A DNA stretch of 64,000 nucleotides from NCBI RefSeq assembly GCF_002240225.1, contig NZ_CP022584.1, positions 2,108,001 to 2,172,000 of the forward strand, in the 5' to 3' direction. Source of the DNA: Paenibacillus physcomitrellae (lineage in GTDB: Bacteria > Bacillota > Bacilli > Paenibacillales > Paenibacillaceae). The translations under genes and the position numbers were made by a program. The notes under the pieces are model-generated. The model did not search any database. It had not been told where the DNA came from and saw only the letters and a list, made by a program, of their open reading frames with translations. How positions within the stretch are numbered: the stretch's first letter is position 1; every line of letters begins with the position of its first letter. This document shows, piece after piece, positions 25,149 to 34,260 of this stretch.

Positions 25149-25409
25149 TTAATCAAGATCGAAATCCAGCGCATCCCAGGCTTCCATCTCCTTGATTTTG
25201 GCCATAATAAGTTCATAAAGCTTGTCCGCATTGTCCGCTTCGATGATTTCTCCGTTAACTAAAGCGTATGGAGCTGCAGAACATAAACCGCAATTATTTA
25301 AACAGCCGTACTCAATGACGTCGTAGTCCGGATTCTCCTCCAGCTTCTCCATCACTTCGTCGGTTCCGAAATGCATATTGCTGACACAAAATTCAATGAT
25401 GGGTCTCAT
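25149..25409 (-). CDS. yuzB: YuzB family protein (DUF1450)
   Basis: The 86-residue protein matches YuzB: I-E-F-C-V-S-N near the start, Y-G-C-L-N-N-C-G-x-C in the middle and A-L-V-N-G-E. The four cysteines (one early, three clustered) could bind a metal or an Fe-S cluster, as in thioredoxin-like ferredoxins; function not established. It is divergent from the NifU-type gene, as in the B. subtilis yuzB-yutI neighbourhood. Confidence 0.9.
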   Translation of the reverse strand: MRPIIEFCVSNMHFGTDEVMEKLEENPDYDVIEYGCLNNCGLCSAAPYALVNGEIIEADNADKLYELIMAKIKEMEAWDALDFDLD

Positions 25410-25495
25410 GCTGTTATTCCCCTCACTTTATCACCATTTTAATTTAGACTAATTTGTACTATAATAATATTATGTTCTGAAAGGAGTTGATATCA

Positions 25496-25741
25496 ATGAG
25501 CACAAATGCACAAGATACATTGTACGATGAAGTGCTGGAGGTTCTCGACAAACTTCGTCCGTTCCTGCAGCGCGATGGCGGTGACGTTGAACTGGTAGAC
25601 GTTGAGGACGGCATTGTTAAGCTGAAATTGATGGGTGCCTGCGGCAGCTGCCCAAGCTCCACGATTACGCTGAAGGCCGGTATCGAACGCGCTTTGTTCG
25701 AAGAAGTCGAAGGTGTACAAGAGGTCGTACAGGTATTCTAA
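25496..25741 (+). CDS. NifU C-terminal domain Fe-S scaffold (YutI-like)
   Basis: The 81-residue protein is a stand-alone NifU C-terminal (Nfu) domain with the cluster-binding C-G-S-C pair (Cys49, Cys52) and the preceding [10 protein letters not shown] motif. It carries Fe-S clusters to targets. AAAGGAG lies nine bases before the ATG; a TATAAT at 25460-25465 is a plausible -10. Confidence 0.95.
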   Translation: MSTNAQDTLYDEVLEVLDKLRPFLQRDGGDVELVDVEDGIVKLKLMGACGSCPSSTITLKAGIERALFEEVEGVQEVVQVF

Positions 25742-25751
25742 TTATTTATAG

Positions 25752-25792
25752 AAAGTCTTGGTGTTCCATCCGGAATGCCAAGACTTTTTGTT
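25752..25792. terminator. Terminator after the Nfu gene
   Basis: AAGTCTTGG-tg-TTCC pairs with GGAA-tg-CCAAGACTT, followed by TTTGTTTGC. Confidence 0.88.
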
Positions 25793-25825
25793 TGCTTTTA
25801 AACTGAATAATCGCATCGCCCCCGC

Positions 25826-26602
25826 TTATCCCTGCGGCTTGATCAGGGGCCGGATCGGATCAAGACCACCCGATACATCCATGATGTTGCCGGTGATAAA
25901 GTCTGAATCCCTCAGGCAGAGGAAGGCGATAACACGGGCTACATCTTCCCCGCTGCCTGGTCTTCCGCGCGGCGTTTCCCCGTCCTGCAGGCCCCAAACC
26001 TCGGCAATGGATTTCTCTTTATTATCTCCTCGGATATCCCCCGGACATACCATGTTAACCGTTATGCCATGGGGCGCTTCTTCGACGGCCAGCGTCTTCG
26101 TGAATGATACCAGACCCGTTTTGGCTGCTGCGTAAACGGACCTATGAGGCCAAGCCCTTGATTCTGCCGCATGTCCGAAGCCGAAGTGTATAATCCGTCC
26201 CCAGCCTTTCTCACGCATCCCCTCCAGCACCAGATGATCCAGCAGCATCGTGCCCGTCAGGTTACCTTCAATCAGCGAAAGAATTTCAGGCCAGGAATAG
26301 TCAGAGAACAGCTTTCGCTCCCGGATAAACGGTCCTGCATTGTTCACCAGAATATCAATGGCGCCCAATTCCCGCTTTACCGTCTCAACCAGATTTATAA
26401 TTTCATCATGCTTGGAAATGTCGCCTTGAACCGAAATACACCGTACGCCAAGCTGGCGGATCTGCATTTCCAGCTCTCCGGCTTCCCGCTCGCTGTGGAC
26501 ATAATTCAGCGCAATGTCATAGCCCTGCTCCGCCAAAGCCAGCGCCGTGCGTTTTCCCAGGCCTTTTGCGCTGCCTGTGATAAGGGCAATCCTAGCGTCC
26601 AA
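25826..26602 (-). CDS. Short-chain dehydrogenase/reductase
   Basis: The 258-residue protein has the NAD(P)-binding T-G-S-A-K-G-L-G (9-16), N-N-A-G (87-90) and Y-x3-K (Tyr157, Lys161). The Ser usually found 13 residues before the catalytic Tyr is not there: position 144 is His within F-G-F-G-H. Substrate specificity or even activity may therefore differ from FabG-like enzymes. The start is a TTG with GAGGAGG seven bases upstream. No operon partner. Confidence 0.88.
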   Translation of the reverse strand: MDARIALITGSAKGLGKRTALALAEQGYDIALNYVHSEREAGELEMQIRQLGVRCISVQGDISKHDEIINLVETVKRELGAIDILVNNAGPFIRERKLFSDYSWPEILSLIEGNLTGTMLLDHLVLEGMREKGWGRIIHFGFGHAAESRAWPHRSVYAAAKTGLVSFTKTLAVEEAPHGITVNMVCPGDIRGDNKEKSIAEVWGLQDGETPRGRPGSGEDVARVIAFLCLRDSDFITGNIMDVSGGLDPIRPLIKPQG

Positions 26603-26757
26603 ATTCCAACCTCCTCGGCGTTTTTCCTATTTGCTTAGCAATTGTTAGAATACCACAATTCTTATTGTCCCCAATTCTTATAGTATAAGAGATAAAAATG
26701 TTCTCCACAACCGCATGGCGTGTTAGCGGCGGGCAGCAGGCCAGCAGCATGAAAGAG

Positions 26758-26992
26758 AAGCAAAACGCTGCATGTCCTGAAAAAGGAAGGTAAGGCTGAT
26801 TTATCCTGACAGGAGAAAGTAAAACCGCTTAACATAAGTGGGAGCCAAAGTCGCTTCACAGGCCTACAAGGGAAGGTAAAACGCTTCGCATCCCTATGGT
26901 GGAAAGCAAGGGGCCCCTTTCCCACGACAAGACAAGGCAAAGCGCCTCATCCCCCTGCCGAGGATCGAAAGCCGCCTCTTCGCTATGCAAAA
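26758..26992. repeat. Degenerate ~30-bp tandem array, about eight units
   Basis: Eight successive units of 28-31 bp share a core AAGGTAAAACCGCTTCAT followed by a CCCTG-like segment. Unit starts are near 26758, 26787, 26816, 26845, 26873, 26903, 26934 and 26964. Identity between units is low. The array lies between the SDR start and the metQ terminator, whose stem contains the same AAAACCGCTT core. No protein-coding frame runs through it convincingly. Confidence 0.55.
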
Positions 26993-27035
26993 AAGCGGTT
27001 TTCCCAGGCCGTTCAGGCCAAAGGGAAAACCGCTT
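26993..27035 (-). terminator. Terminator of metNIQ
   Basis: AAGCGGTTTTCCC pairs with GGGAAAACCGCTT; the minus strand continues TTTTTTGC. Confidence 0.9.
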
Positions 27036-27077
27036 CAACAGCAGCAGGCGTCTGCCTGCGTATGCCGTTATTTTTCA

Positions 27078-27935
27078 TTAAAACGCAGGAACAACCGCGC
27101 CTTGGTATTTATCTTCAATAAACTTCTTCACGTCGTCGGAAGTCAGCGCTTTAGCGAGCTTCTGGATCGCATCTGAATCTTTGTTGTCCGGACGGGCTAC
27201 CAGCAGGTTAGTGTACGGGGATTCTTTGTCTTCAATAAACAAAGCATCTTTGGTTGGCACAAGACCTGCTTCCAATGCATAGTTCGTGTTGATCAGCGAC
27301 AGATCCACTTCATCCAGCGTACGAGGCAGCATAGCCGCATCAAGCTCTTTGAACTTCAGATTCTTCGGATTGGAGACGATGTCCTTCTTAGTCGCTTCGA
27401 TGCCGGCTCCGTCTTTCAGTGTGATCAGGCCATTCTGAGCCAGCAGCAGCAGCGCGCGGCCGCCGTTAGTCGCATCGTTCGGGATCGCAACTGTTGCGCC
27501 GTCAGGAATTTCTTCTACTGTTTTATATTTGTGGGAATAAGCGCCAAACGGCTCCACATGAACGCCTACAACGCCGACCAGATCGGTGCCCAGCTGTTTG
27601 TTCTGGTCATCCAGGTATGGCTGATGCTGGAAGTAGTTGGCGTCGAGTGTTTTGTCGGCCAGCTCTTTGTTTGGCAGCACGTAGTCCGTAAATTCCTTGA
27701 TCTCCAGGTCGATGCCTTCCGCGGCCAAAGCCGGTTTGATATGCTCCAAAATTTCAGCATGCGGTACGGCTGTTGCGCCGACTACCAATTTAACCGGTTC
27801 GGCAGAAGCCGCTGCGGATTGGGGTGCATTGGATGCCTCCGAAGCGGATGAAGCATTGTTTTGGTTGTTGCTGCCGCAGGCGGCGAGAACAGCCACCATC
27901 GTAAGCGTAAGCAAGGCAAGCGTAATTTTTCTCAT
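27078..27935 (-). CDS. metQ: Methionine ABC transporter substrate-binding lipoprotein
   Basis: The 285-residue lipoprotein has a lipobox L-A-A-C, then a Ser/Ala/Asn linker and the NLPA/MetQ fold (V-V-G-A-T-A-V-P-H-A-E-I-L, D-A-N-Y-F-Q-H, P-N-D-A-T-N-G-G-R). It captures methionine for the MetNI transporter. GGAGGG precedes the ATG at 27935. It is the last gene of the SAM-riboswitch operon. Confidence 0.96.
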   Translation of the reverse strand: MRKITLALLTLTMVAVLAACGSNNQNNASSASEASNAPQSAAASAEPVKLVVGATAVPHAEILEHIKPALAAEGIDLEIKEFTDYVLPNKELADKTLDANYFQHQPYLDDQNKQLGTDLVGVVGVHVEPFGAYSHKYKTVEEIPDGATVAIPNDATNGGRALLLLAQNGLITLKDGAGIEATKKDIVSNPKNLKFKELDAAMLPRTLDEVDLSLINTNYALEAGLVPTKDALFIEDKESPYTNLLVARPDNKDSDAIQKLAKALTSDDVKKFIEDKYQGAVVPAF

Positions 27936-28070
27936 CTGAATACCCTCCATTTGAACCATAAATTTTGAATAAGGATGATTGCTCTGTATCTATGTGTTGT
28001 TTCCTTAATTCCTTGAATTCGTTGAATCCCTTGAAATCCTTAGTTCCCTGAACCCTTGAATACCTAATGC

Positions 28071-28739
28071 TTATTTCCTTGTAAAATGACGCACCAGCCG
28101 GTCGCCGGCCATCTGCAGAATTTGCACCAGCACGATCATAAACAGCACGGCGATGATCATAACTTCCTTCTCATACCGGTAATAACCAAACCGGATTGCC
28201 AGGTCGCCCAAGCCGCCGCCGCCAACCATGCCCGACATCGCCGTGTAGGACACCAGCGTGACCGCCGTAATGGTCGTTCCGGCAATCAGACCCGGCAGCG
28301 ACTCCGGCAGCAGCACCCGCCGAACCACCTGTCCGGTGGAGGCGCCCATCGCATAAGCAGCTTCAATGACGCCGCGGTCCACCTCGCGCAGGCTGGTCTC
28401 TACCAGCCGTGCAAAAAAAGGCGCAGCGCCGATGACCAGCGGCGGTATTGTTCCGGTAACTCCAAGCGCTGTTCCGACAATCAGCTTCGTTAAAGGCAGC
28501 AAGGAAATCAGCAGGATGATGAACGGAACAGATCTTAAGATATTGACGACGAAAGAAATCACACTATATATAGATTTGATAACTTGGTTATTTGAACGCG
28601 CCGTCATGTACAGAAGGACACCAAGCGGAAGTCCGATCACGATCGTGAAGAGGAGCGAATAGCCCATCATCGCCAAGGTGTCGAAGGAAGCCTGCTTCAT
28701 TTCCTCCCAGTCGATTTGCGAAAAGTCCAATCCCAGCAT
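28071..28739 (-). CDS. metI: Methionine ABC transporter permease
   Basis: The 222-residue permease has five or so membrane helices and the ABC permease EAA-type loop (E-A-A-Y-A-M-G-A-S, residues about 133-141). It starts two bases after metN, with GGAGGTG inside the metN end. A 110-bp spacer to metQ contains short TTCCTTGAA-like repeats. Confidence 0.96.
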   Translation of the reverse strand: MLGLDFSQIDWEEMKQASFDTLAMMGYSLLFTIVIGLPLGVLLYMTARSNNQVIKSIYSVISFVVNILRSVPFIILLISLLPLTKLIVGTALGVTGTIPPLVIGAAPFFARLVETSLREVDRGVIEAAYAMGASTGQVVRRVLLPESLPGLIAGTTITAVTLVSYTAMSGMVGGGGLGDLAIRFGYYRYEKEVMIIAVLFMIVLVQILQMAGDRLVRHFTRK

Positions 28740-28740
28740 G

Positions 28741-29829
28741 CTAACTCAGCACCTCCACATCAAATTCCCGCTCCCGCAGTTTGGATACAGCAAGCTCAAC
28801 AGCTTCCCTAGTTCCGGTAAAACTCACCGTCAGCTGGCTGTAAGGAACCTCCTTGATCGTGGAAACCGTGCCCTGCAGGATCGCAAAGTGTACGCCGGTG
28901 CTCAGCACCACCTCGGACAAGGCCGTGCCGTAGGTGTTCTCGCCCAGGCAGGTAATCCGGTAGACGGCACCGTCTGCACCGTCTGCATGAGGAAGCTTCG
29001 CTACCAAGGATTCCGGCTGATCCGGTGAACCGGAAAAGCTCGATACTCGGGCTTTCGGCAGCCCCTCTTCAACTGAACTGCCGCTGGCACCGGCAACGTC
29101 CCGGCTGATAAAGTCTTTGGTGACCGCATGCTTCGGCTTAAGAAACACTTCGGCAACCGGTCCCTGCTCCACGATGCCGCCCTCATGAATGACCGCCACA
29201 CGGTCACAGATGCTTTGAATGACATGCATCTCATGCGTGATCAGCAGAATGGTCAATCCCAGTTTGCGGTTAATATCAAGCAGCAGCTTCAGGATCGAAT
29301 CCGTCGTCTGCGGATCAAGCGCCGAAGTCGCTTCGTCGCACAGCAGCACGTCCGGATCGCTGGCGAGAGCCCGGGCGATGCCGACCCGCTGCTTCTGTCC
29401 GCCCGAAAGCTGGGCGGGATATTTCCCGCTGTGCGCTTCAAGGCCGACGAGATTCAGCAGCTCTTCCACTTTGCTTTTCACTTTGGCTTTATCCGTCCCG
29501 GCCAGGCGAAGCGGGAAAGCGATGTTGTCATAAACCGTAGCCGAGGACAGCAGGTTAAAGTGCTGAAAAATCATGCCGATGCGGCGGCGCTCCCGCTGCA
29601 GCTCTCTTTTTCCCAAAGCCGTCAAGTTGCGGCCTCCGACCCAAACCTCACCGCCGGTAGGGCGCTCGAGCAGGTTGATGCAGCGGATGAGTGTGCTTTT
29701 CCCCGCGCCTGAATGACCAATCACGCCAAAGACTTCGCCTTTGTCCACGGTCAAATTCAATCCCGACAACGCCGTTGTCGACTTCGACTTGGATCCGTAG
29801 ATCTTTGTAAGATTTTTTAATTCGATCAT
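28741..29829 (-). CDS. metN: Methionine ABC transporter ATPase
   Basis: The 362-residue ATPase has Walker A G-H-S-G-A-G-K-S-T, signature L-S-G-G-Q-K-Q-R and Walker B L-L-C-D-E-A-T-S. It carries the C-terminal NIL (ACT-like) domain through which MetN is inhibited by internal methionine. It heads the metNIQ operon under a SAM-I riboswitch, so both transcription and transport are under methionine/SAM feedback. Confidence 0.97.
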   Translation of the reverse strand: MIELKNLTKIYGSKSKSTTALSGLNLTVDKGEVFGVIGHSGAGKSTLIRCINLLERPTGGEVWVGGRNLTALGKRELQRERRRIGMIFQHFNLLSSATVYDNIAFPLRLAGTDKAKVKSKVEELLNLVGLEAHSGKYPAQLSGGQKQRVGIARALASDPDVLLCDEATSALDPQTTDSILKLLLDINRKLGLTILLITHEMHVIQSICDRVAVIHEGGIVEQGPVAEVFLKPKHAVTKDFISRDVAGASGSSVEEGLPKARVSSFSGSPDQPESLVAKLPHADGADGAVYRITCLGENTYGTALSEVVLSTGVHFAILQGTVSTIKEVPYSQLTVSFTGTREAVELAVSKLREREFDVEVLS

Positions 29830-29983
29830 GTTATCTGTTCAGCCCTCTTTCACTCAAACCAATTAAGCAGATGATTTTTATCGGAATATACAGCCGTCCA
29901 AGCCCTGTCCTTCTCTTACATGCACAGAATAAGCAAGCTGCGGCTCCGAAATCTATGACTGTTGTGAATCAAAAATATCAAAA

Positions 29984-30012
29984 AGAGCCCTAAGCAGATG
30001 CTCAGGGCTCTC
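29984..30012 (-). terminator. SAM-riboswitch terminator
   Basis: GAGAGCCCT pairs with AGGGCTC, followed by TTTTT on the minus strand; the expression platform of the S-box leader. Confidence 0.92.
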
Positions 30013-30031
30013 TAAATCTTCAGAGATCAGA

Positions 30032-30156
30032 CCTTCTCATCTGCCAGAATGCCTGCGCATTCTGAGGAATTAGCACCATGACATCCAAATGTATGACATT
30101 TGAATCGGTTGCTGGGCTTCATCGGGCCTTTCCCTCCGCCTCTCTTGATAAGAAAT
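30032..30156 (-). promoter_or_regulatory. SAM-I (S-box) riboswitch aptamer for metNIQ
   Basis: Minus strand holds the S-box blocks in order: CTTATCAAGAGAGG, GGAGGGA, GGCCCGATGAAGCCC, AGCAACC, GGTGCTAATTCC and GGCAGATGAGAAG. With SAM bound, the downstream terminator would form and metNIQ would be off. Confidence 0.97.
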
Positions 30157-30197
30157 ATGGAATTGTGGTTGAATATTACGAGTTGATGATAGAACTT

Positions 30198-30226
30198 AGT
30201 ATAGTAAGTCTCACATGTTTTGTCAA
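30198..30226 (-). promoter_or_regulatory. metNIQ promoter
   Basis: TTGACA, 17 bp, TATACT on the minus strand; start near 30191, about 35 nt before the aptamer. Confidence 0.85.
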
Positions 30227-30269
30227 AGAAAATTTTCAACCTGTTTCTGGAAACCGGTAACAACCCTTT

Positions 30270-30995
30270 TCAATCTTGGCTATGGGCTTCATTCTTATCG
30301 AACAGCTGATTGATATACGAAAATACCGCGATCAGCGATTTGCACGCCATTTCGTAGCCCAGCCAGAGATCCTTCATATAACGGTCGAGATCTTCAAGCT
30401 CGATTTTGCCATGCAGCGTTTGATGTCTCTGCCACAAATCGTCCTGCATTTCCATGTTCATGAAATGGATCTCGGTATTCCTACGCTTCCGCAGCACGGA
30501 TATCGGTTCTTGGTACGCTTCTCTTATCTCGTCCAGCTCTGTTCCCAATCCCGTATGTACCTTCAAGTAAGGAAACTGTCTTAGAACGGTAAAATAAGAA
30601 TAGTGCGGCTTCACCTTCTCCGTATGAAGCTCAAAGAAATCATCCAGCACACAGCCCAGCTTATCAAGCAGGGAGAATAATCGGATAAAGCCGTCCTTGT
30701 AGAAATAAACGTATCTGGCATAATCACTTTTCTCCAGAGGATCCATATCGTCGATAAAATCCGTTTTCACCTTTTCCCGGAAAAAGCCGGCCGCAAAAGC
30801 GCTTTGCTCCAGCTCGTCGATAGAGGAGATCAGCCCCCGCGTCAAAATCTCCATTTTCCGGTAATCATGGGTAGGATCCTGGCTGCGTCCAATTTCCCGT
30901 TCGGCCAGCTGAACGGTTTTGACCATGGCGTCTACCGCATCCGCGATCAGACCTTCATTCTCGCGCGGAGGTTCTCCGAGTAAAGTGCGCAGCAT
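30270..30995 (-). CDS. Cthe_2314-like HEPN-domain protein
   Basis: The 241-residue helical protein contains R-N-T-E-I-H (about residue 180), a match to the R-x4-H motif of HEPN-fold RNases. The overall sequence resembles the Cthe_2314-like HEPN family. Some HEPN proteins are toxins or RNA-cutting defence effectors, but no antitoxin (such as a small nucleotidyltransferase) is encoded beside it, so the role is open. AAGAGGAGG precedes the ATG. It sits between the SAM-riboswitch promoter and the menaquinone decarboxylase gene. Confidence 0.75.
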   Translation of the reverse strand: MLRTLLGEPPRENEGLIADAVDAMVKTVQLAEREIGRSQDPTHDYRKMEILTRGLISSIDELEQSAFAAGFFREKVKTDFIDDMDPLEKSDYARYVYFYKDGFIRLFSLLDKLGCVLDDFFELHTEKVKPHYSYFTVLRQFPYLKVHTGLGTELDEIREAYQEPISVLRKRRNTEIHFMNMEMQDDLWQRHQTLHGKIELEDLDRYMKDLWLGYEMACKSLIAVFSYINQLFDKNEAHSQD

Positions 30996-31024
30996 AGCCT
31001 TCCCTCCTCTTGGTGATCGTATCG

Positions 31025-32848
31025 CTAAAGAATGGAATTTAGCCCGGTTAAGAGGGCCTTTAACTTATTACCCTTGAAATACGTTTTCCAACGCTCGTCC
31101 ACCAGCTTGACGATATCCTCACGCGGGTTTAGCTCGTCCGGATATCCCGGCTTCATGCGGGCGTCAATGACCAGCGGCAGGCTGTAAGCCAGATGGTGCT
31201 GATGCACATCGGCCTGCGAATAAATATCCGTTGCCGGATTAAAACGGGTGAACACGGTCCACAGAAACTTGTTGGTGCTGGAAGCTGCAGTTTCGGCGTC
31301 GTCCACCAGCACAACTAGCGGCCATGCGGTGCCCCGTTCGCGCAGGCGGCCAAGAACCCTGGCTGCAAGCTCCGGCTCACGTTCATAGGATGCCCCGGAA
31401 ACAACCAGACAACCCTTATGATAAGGGGCGATATGGTCGATTTCCGCAATTTCGCCTTCGGTGTATTCCGTTGGCAGATCCCGTACCGGGTCGCCCACAC
31501 CGATGAGAATGGCTTTACTGCCATGATTCAGTCTCTTGCCGGTATAGTCCAGCGTGTCATGGGACGTATTATTAAATATTAACAGGTCAGTCGCAGGGTT
31601 AAACCGCTCCAGTACCGTTTGCAGCAGCTTTCGGAAATCCGCCAGATCCAGATGGACATCCGTCAGCATCAGGAATTTGGTCAAAGACAGCTGGCCTTGT
31701 CCGAGAATGGAGAAGCCGGCCACCAGTGCTTCGCGCGAATAGCGCTCCTTCACGATCGCTGATGCAAGTGAATGGTGCCCCGTCTCACCATAGGTCCACA
31801 CCGTGTGCACGGAAGGCATCACAAGCGGAAATGCAGGAGACAGCAGCTTCTGCAGGAAGTCGCCCAGGTAATAATCCTCCTGGCGTGGTTTACCGACAAT
31901 CGTAGCCGGATAAATGGCATCCTTGCGGTGCCACATATGTTTAACGTTCAGCACAGGGAAATCATGCTGCAGCGAATAATAGCCGTAATGGTCGCCAAAC
32001 GGTCCCTCAGGACGGCGTTCATGCGGCGGAACAGAGCCGTGAATGGCGAATTCGACCTCGGCCGGAATGCGGTGTCCGCCCAGCGGATTCTCCGCCATAG
32101 GTAGGCGTTCGCCCATCACAAACGAGGTCATCAGCAGCTCCGGCAAATGTTCCGGCAGCGGCGCGATGGCCGAAGCGATCAGGGCCGGCGGACCGCCGAT
32201 CAGAATCGTTACCGGCAGGGCCTGATTCAGCTTCTCGGCCTCATGGTGGTGGAACCCTCCGCCCTTGTGAATCTGCCAATGAATGCCGGTAGTCTGGTCG
32301 TCATAGAGCTGGATCCGGTACATCCCCAGGTTATGATCACCGGCTTTGAGAGGATTCTCCGTGTACACCAGCGGAAGCGTAATAAACGGCCCGCCATCCT
32401 CCTGCCAGCTGGTCACCTTCGGTAATACAGCCAACGGATTCTCCGTCCGGCAGACCTGAAGAATCGGCGCCTCTGCTTTCGATACGGTCTTCGGAACCGT
32501 CCCCCAGCCCATCTTGATAGCGTCCCAAATTAATCCCCGTTCATTCCAGACGGCCTTTGGCGTAGGCGGCATCAGCTTGTCCAGTGCCCCGACCAGCCGG
32601 TTCGCGAGCTGCTCCGGTCTAGGTCCAAACGCCATATCCACGCGTCTCTCCGTTCCGAACAAATTGGTCGCCACCGGGAACGGCGTTCCTTTCACGTTTG
32701 TGAACAGCAGCGCAGGGCCTCCTTCCTCAATGACTCTGCGGTGAATCTCGGCCAACTCCAAATAAGGATCGACCGGCGCCTCGATAATGGCCAGATCGTT
32801 TTCTTTGCGGAGCGCTTCAATCCACTGGCGTAAATTTCTATAACTCAA
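31025..32848 (-). CDS. Menaquinone-pathway decarboxylase (UbiD family, MqnP/MqnL type)
   Basis: The 607-residue protein is a full-length UbiD-family decarboxylase (Y-R-N-L-R-Q-W at the start, E-V-E-F-A-I-H-G, E-G-P-F-G-D-H-Y-G-Y-Y in the middle). UbiD enzymes use prenylated FMN. The subfamily found with futalosine genes removes the carboxyl group of the dihydroxynaphthoate precursor. With mqnE at 22751 this supports futalosine-type menaquinone synthesis. The start is a TTG with GGGAGGG seven bases upstream. The HEPN gene follows 29 bp downstream on the same strand. Confidence 0.88.
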   Translation of the reverse strand: MSYRNLRQWIEALRKENDLAIIEAPVDPYLELAEIHRRVIEEGGPALLFTNVKGTPFPVATNLFGTERRVDMAFGPRPEQLANRLVGALDKLMPPTPKAVWNERGLIWDAIKMGWGTVPKTVSKAEAPILQVCRTENPLAVLPKVTSWQEDGGPFITLPLVYTENPLKAGDHNLGMYRIQLYDDQTTGIHWQIHKGGGFHHHEAEKLNQALPVTILIGGPPALIASAIAPLPEHLPELLMTSFVMGERLPMAENPLGGHRIPAEVEFAIHGSVPPHERRPEGPFGDHYGYYSLQHDFPVLNVKHMWHRKDAIYPATIVGKPRQEDYYLGDFLQKLLSPAFPLVMPSVHTVWTYGETGHHSLASAIVKERYSREALVAGFSILGQGQLSLTKFLMLTDVHLDLADFRKLLQTVLERFNPATDLLIFNNTSHDTLDYTGKRLNHGSKAILIGVGDPVRDLPTEYTEGEIAEIDHIAPYHKGCLVVSGASYEREPELAARVLGRLRERGTAWPLVVLVDDAETAASSTNKFLWTVFTRFNPATDIYSQADVHQHHLAYSLPLVIDARMKPGYPDELNPREDIVKLVDERWKTYFKGNKLKALLTGLNSIL

Positions 32849-33031
32849 ACCATTTCCCTCCCAAGAGATGCTGTCTATATAAACTTAAGCGAATTTCTAA
32901 CTTTATCGGAATCAGTGAAAGACAAACTCCACTTCCATAACCAGTTCTAACTTCTAAAACCCCTTCCAACTATACCATATTTCTAAAGGGAATCCTGCAA
33001 TAATCCTCTCTGATATCCCCGAAAAACAAAC

Positions 33032-33063
33032 AGACCCGGCAGCGGCGAACCGGCTGCGGGTCT
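33032..33063 (-). terminator. Terminator of ctaA
   Basis: AGACCCG-CAGC pairs with GCTG-CGGGTCT around a CGAA loop; the minus strand continues GTTTGTTTTTC. Confidence 0.85.
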
Positions 33064-33117
33064 TCAAGGCAAATAGGAACATAAACCGGACTTGCTTACT
33101 AAGCAAGTAACGGCTAT

Positions 33118-34047
33118 TTATTTACTGCCCCGGCTGAGCAGCGAGGTGCGCACCGCCATATAACACAGCAGGCCAAACAATACCTCGATAATAAGGATAT
33201 GGGAGATCGACGTAAACAAATACCAGTTGTAATCATTAACCGTATAAGTTACCGAAATCCCGGCGAATATTTGCAGCACGATCAAAATAATGGAGGCAAG
33301 TCCGAGTCCGCGAACCTCACGGTTGCCCGACTTGTTGCGGTAAGCAAAATGTGCCAGAACCGCGATGACGACGAACAGCAGAAACGCCGCTGCGCGGTGC
33401 ATGAACTGAATGCCCTCCCCGCCGGCGAGTGGCGGAATCAGCTTGCCGTTGCACAGCGGGAAGCCATAGCAGGCTCCAGCAGAGTCGGTATGGGTCACGT
33501 AAGCTCCCGTGTAGACAACCAGGTAGGTATAAATCGCTGTAAAAATACTCAGGTTGCGCAGTCCTTTGGAAACTTTGCGCGGAGCTTCAGTAGGAGCCGC
33601 CGTTTCCTGCTTGTCCTGTTCCCTGATCCCCAGCGAAAGCATCACAGAGCTTGCGAACGAGATCAGAGCAAAGCCCAAATGCAGCGCCATAATCGGCGCC
33701 GACTGCGAGAACACGACTGCCAAAGCACCCATGGCCGCTTGAATGATAACAAACAATAAAGCCAGAAAAGCGTAAATACGAAGATCCAAACGGTTTCTGC
33801 GCCAAATCATAAAAGCCACAAAAGCGGCAAGCGCCAAAATGCCGGCCAGACCGCTCACCCCGCGGTGCGAATATTCAATGATCGAGGCCAGCGTATGCGC
33901 GGGCACAAATTTGCCGTTGCAGAGCGGAAACTGGCTGCCGCAGCCAAGTCCGGATTCCGTTTTGGTCACGACGCCGCCGCCGAAGGTGGCCAGAAATACA
34001 AACAAGGTAGCCGCGTAAGCCAGCCATTTCAACTGTTTGGTTGTCAT
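33118..34047 (-). CDS. ctaA: Heme A synthase CtaA
   Basis: CtaA oxidises heme O to heme A for terminal oxidases. The 309-residue membrane protein has eight helices with pseudo-twofold symmetry. The paired C-G-x-x-F-P-L-C-N-G-K and C-Y-G-F-P-L-C-N-G-K loops carry the conserved cysteines, and heme-ligand histidines appear in Y-S-H-R-G and M-H-R. Heme O is supplied by CtaB, encoded at 50395. AGGTGAT precedes the ATG. Confidence 0.95.
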   Translation of the reverse strand: MTTKQLKWLAYAATLFVFLATFGGGVVTKTESGLGCGSQFPLCNGKFVPAHTLASIIEYSHRGVSGLAGILALAAFVAFMIWRRNRLDLRIYAFLALLFVIIQAAMGALAVVFSQSAPIMALHLGFALISFASSVMLSLGIREQDKQETAAPTEAPRKVSKGLRNLSIFTAIYTYLVVYTGAYVTHTDSAGACYGFPLCNGKLIPPLAGGEGIQFMHRAAAFLLFVVIAVLAHFAYRNKSGNREVRGLGLASIILIVLQIFAGISVTYTVNDYNWYLFTSISHILIIEVLFGLLCYMAVRTSLLSRGSK

Positions 34048-34260
34048 TCTATCACCTGCACTATATTTTATTAGAAAGCTTTGCCAACCGAATCCATTTC
34101 ATACCGACTTGTCCTGCTTCAAGCAGCTATCGGAAGATGAAACAGATTCATTCCAAGTTTCATTATACCGGATGGCAAAGCCCATATCACAGGTGACTTG
34201 TGACAAAATGTTCAACACTGTCTATCTATTTCAGGCCGTTTGGAAGCCCTGCTGTGACAT

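Noticed and set aside
26758..26992. Repeat array considered as a CRISPR array
   Set aside because: Units are degenerate throughout, with no alternation of constant repeats and unique spacers, and no cas genes are present.
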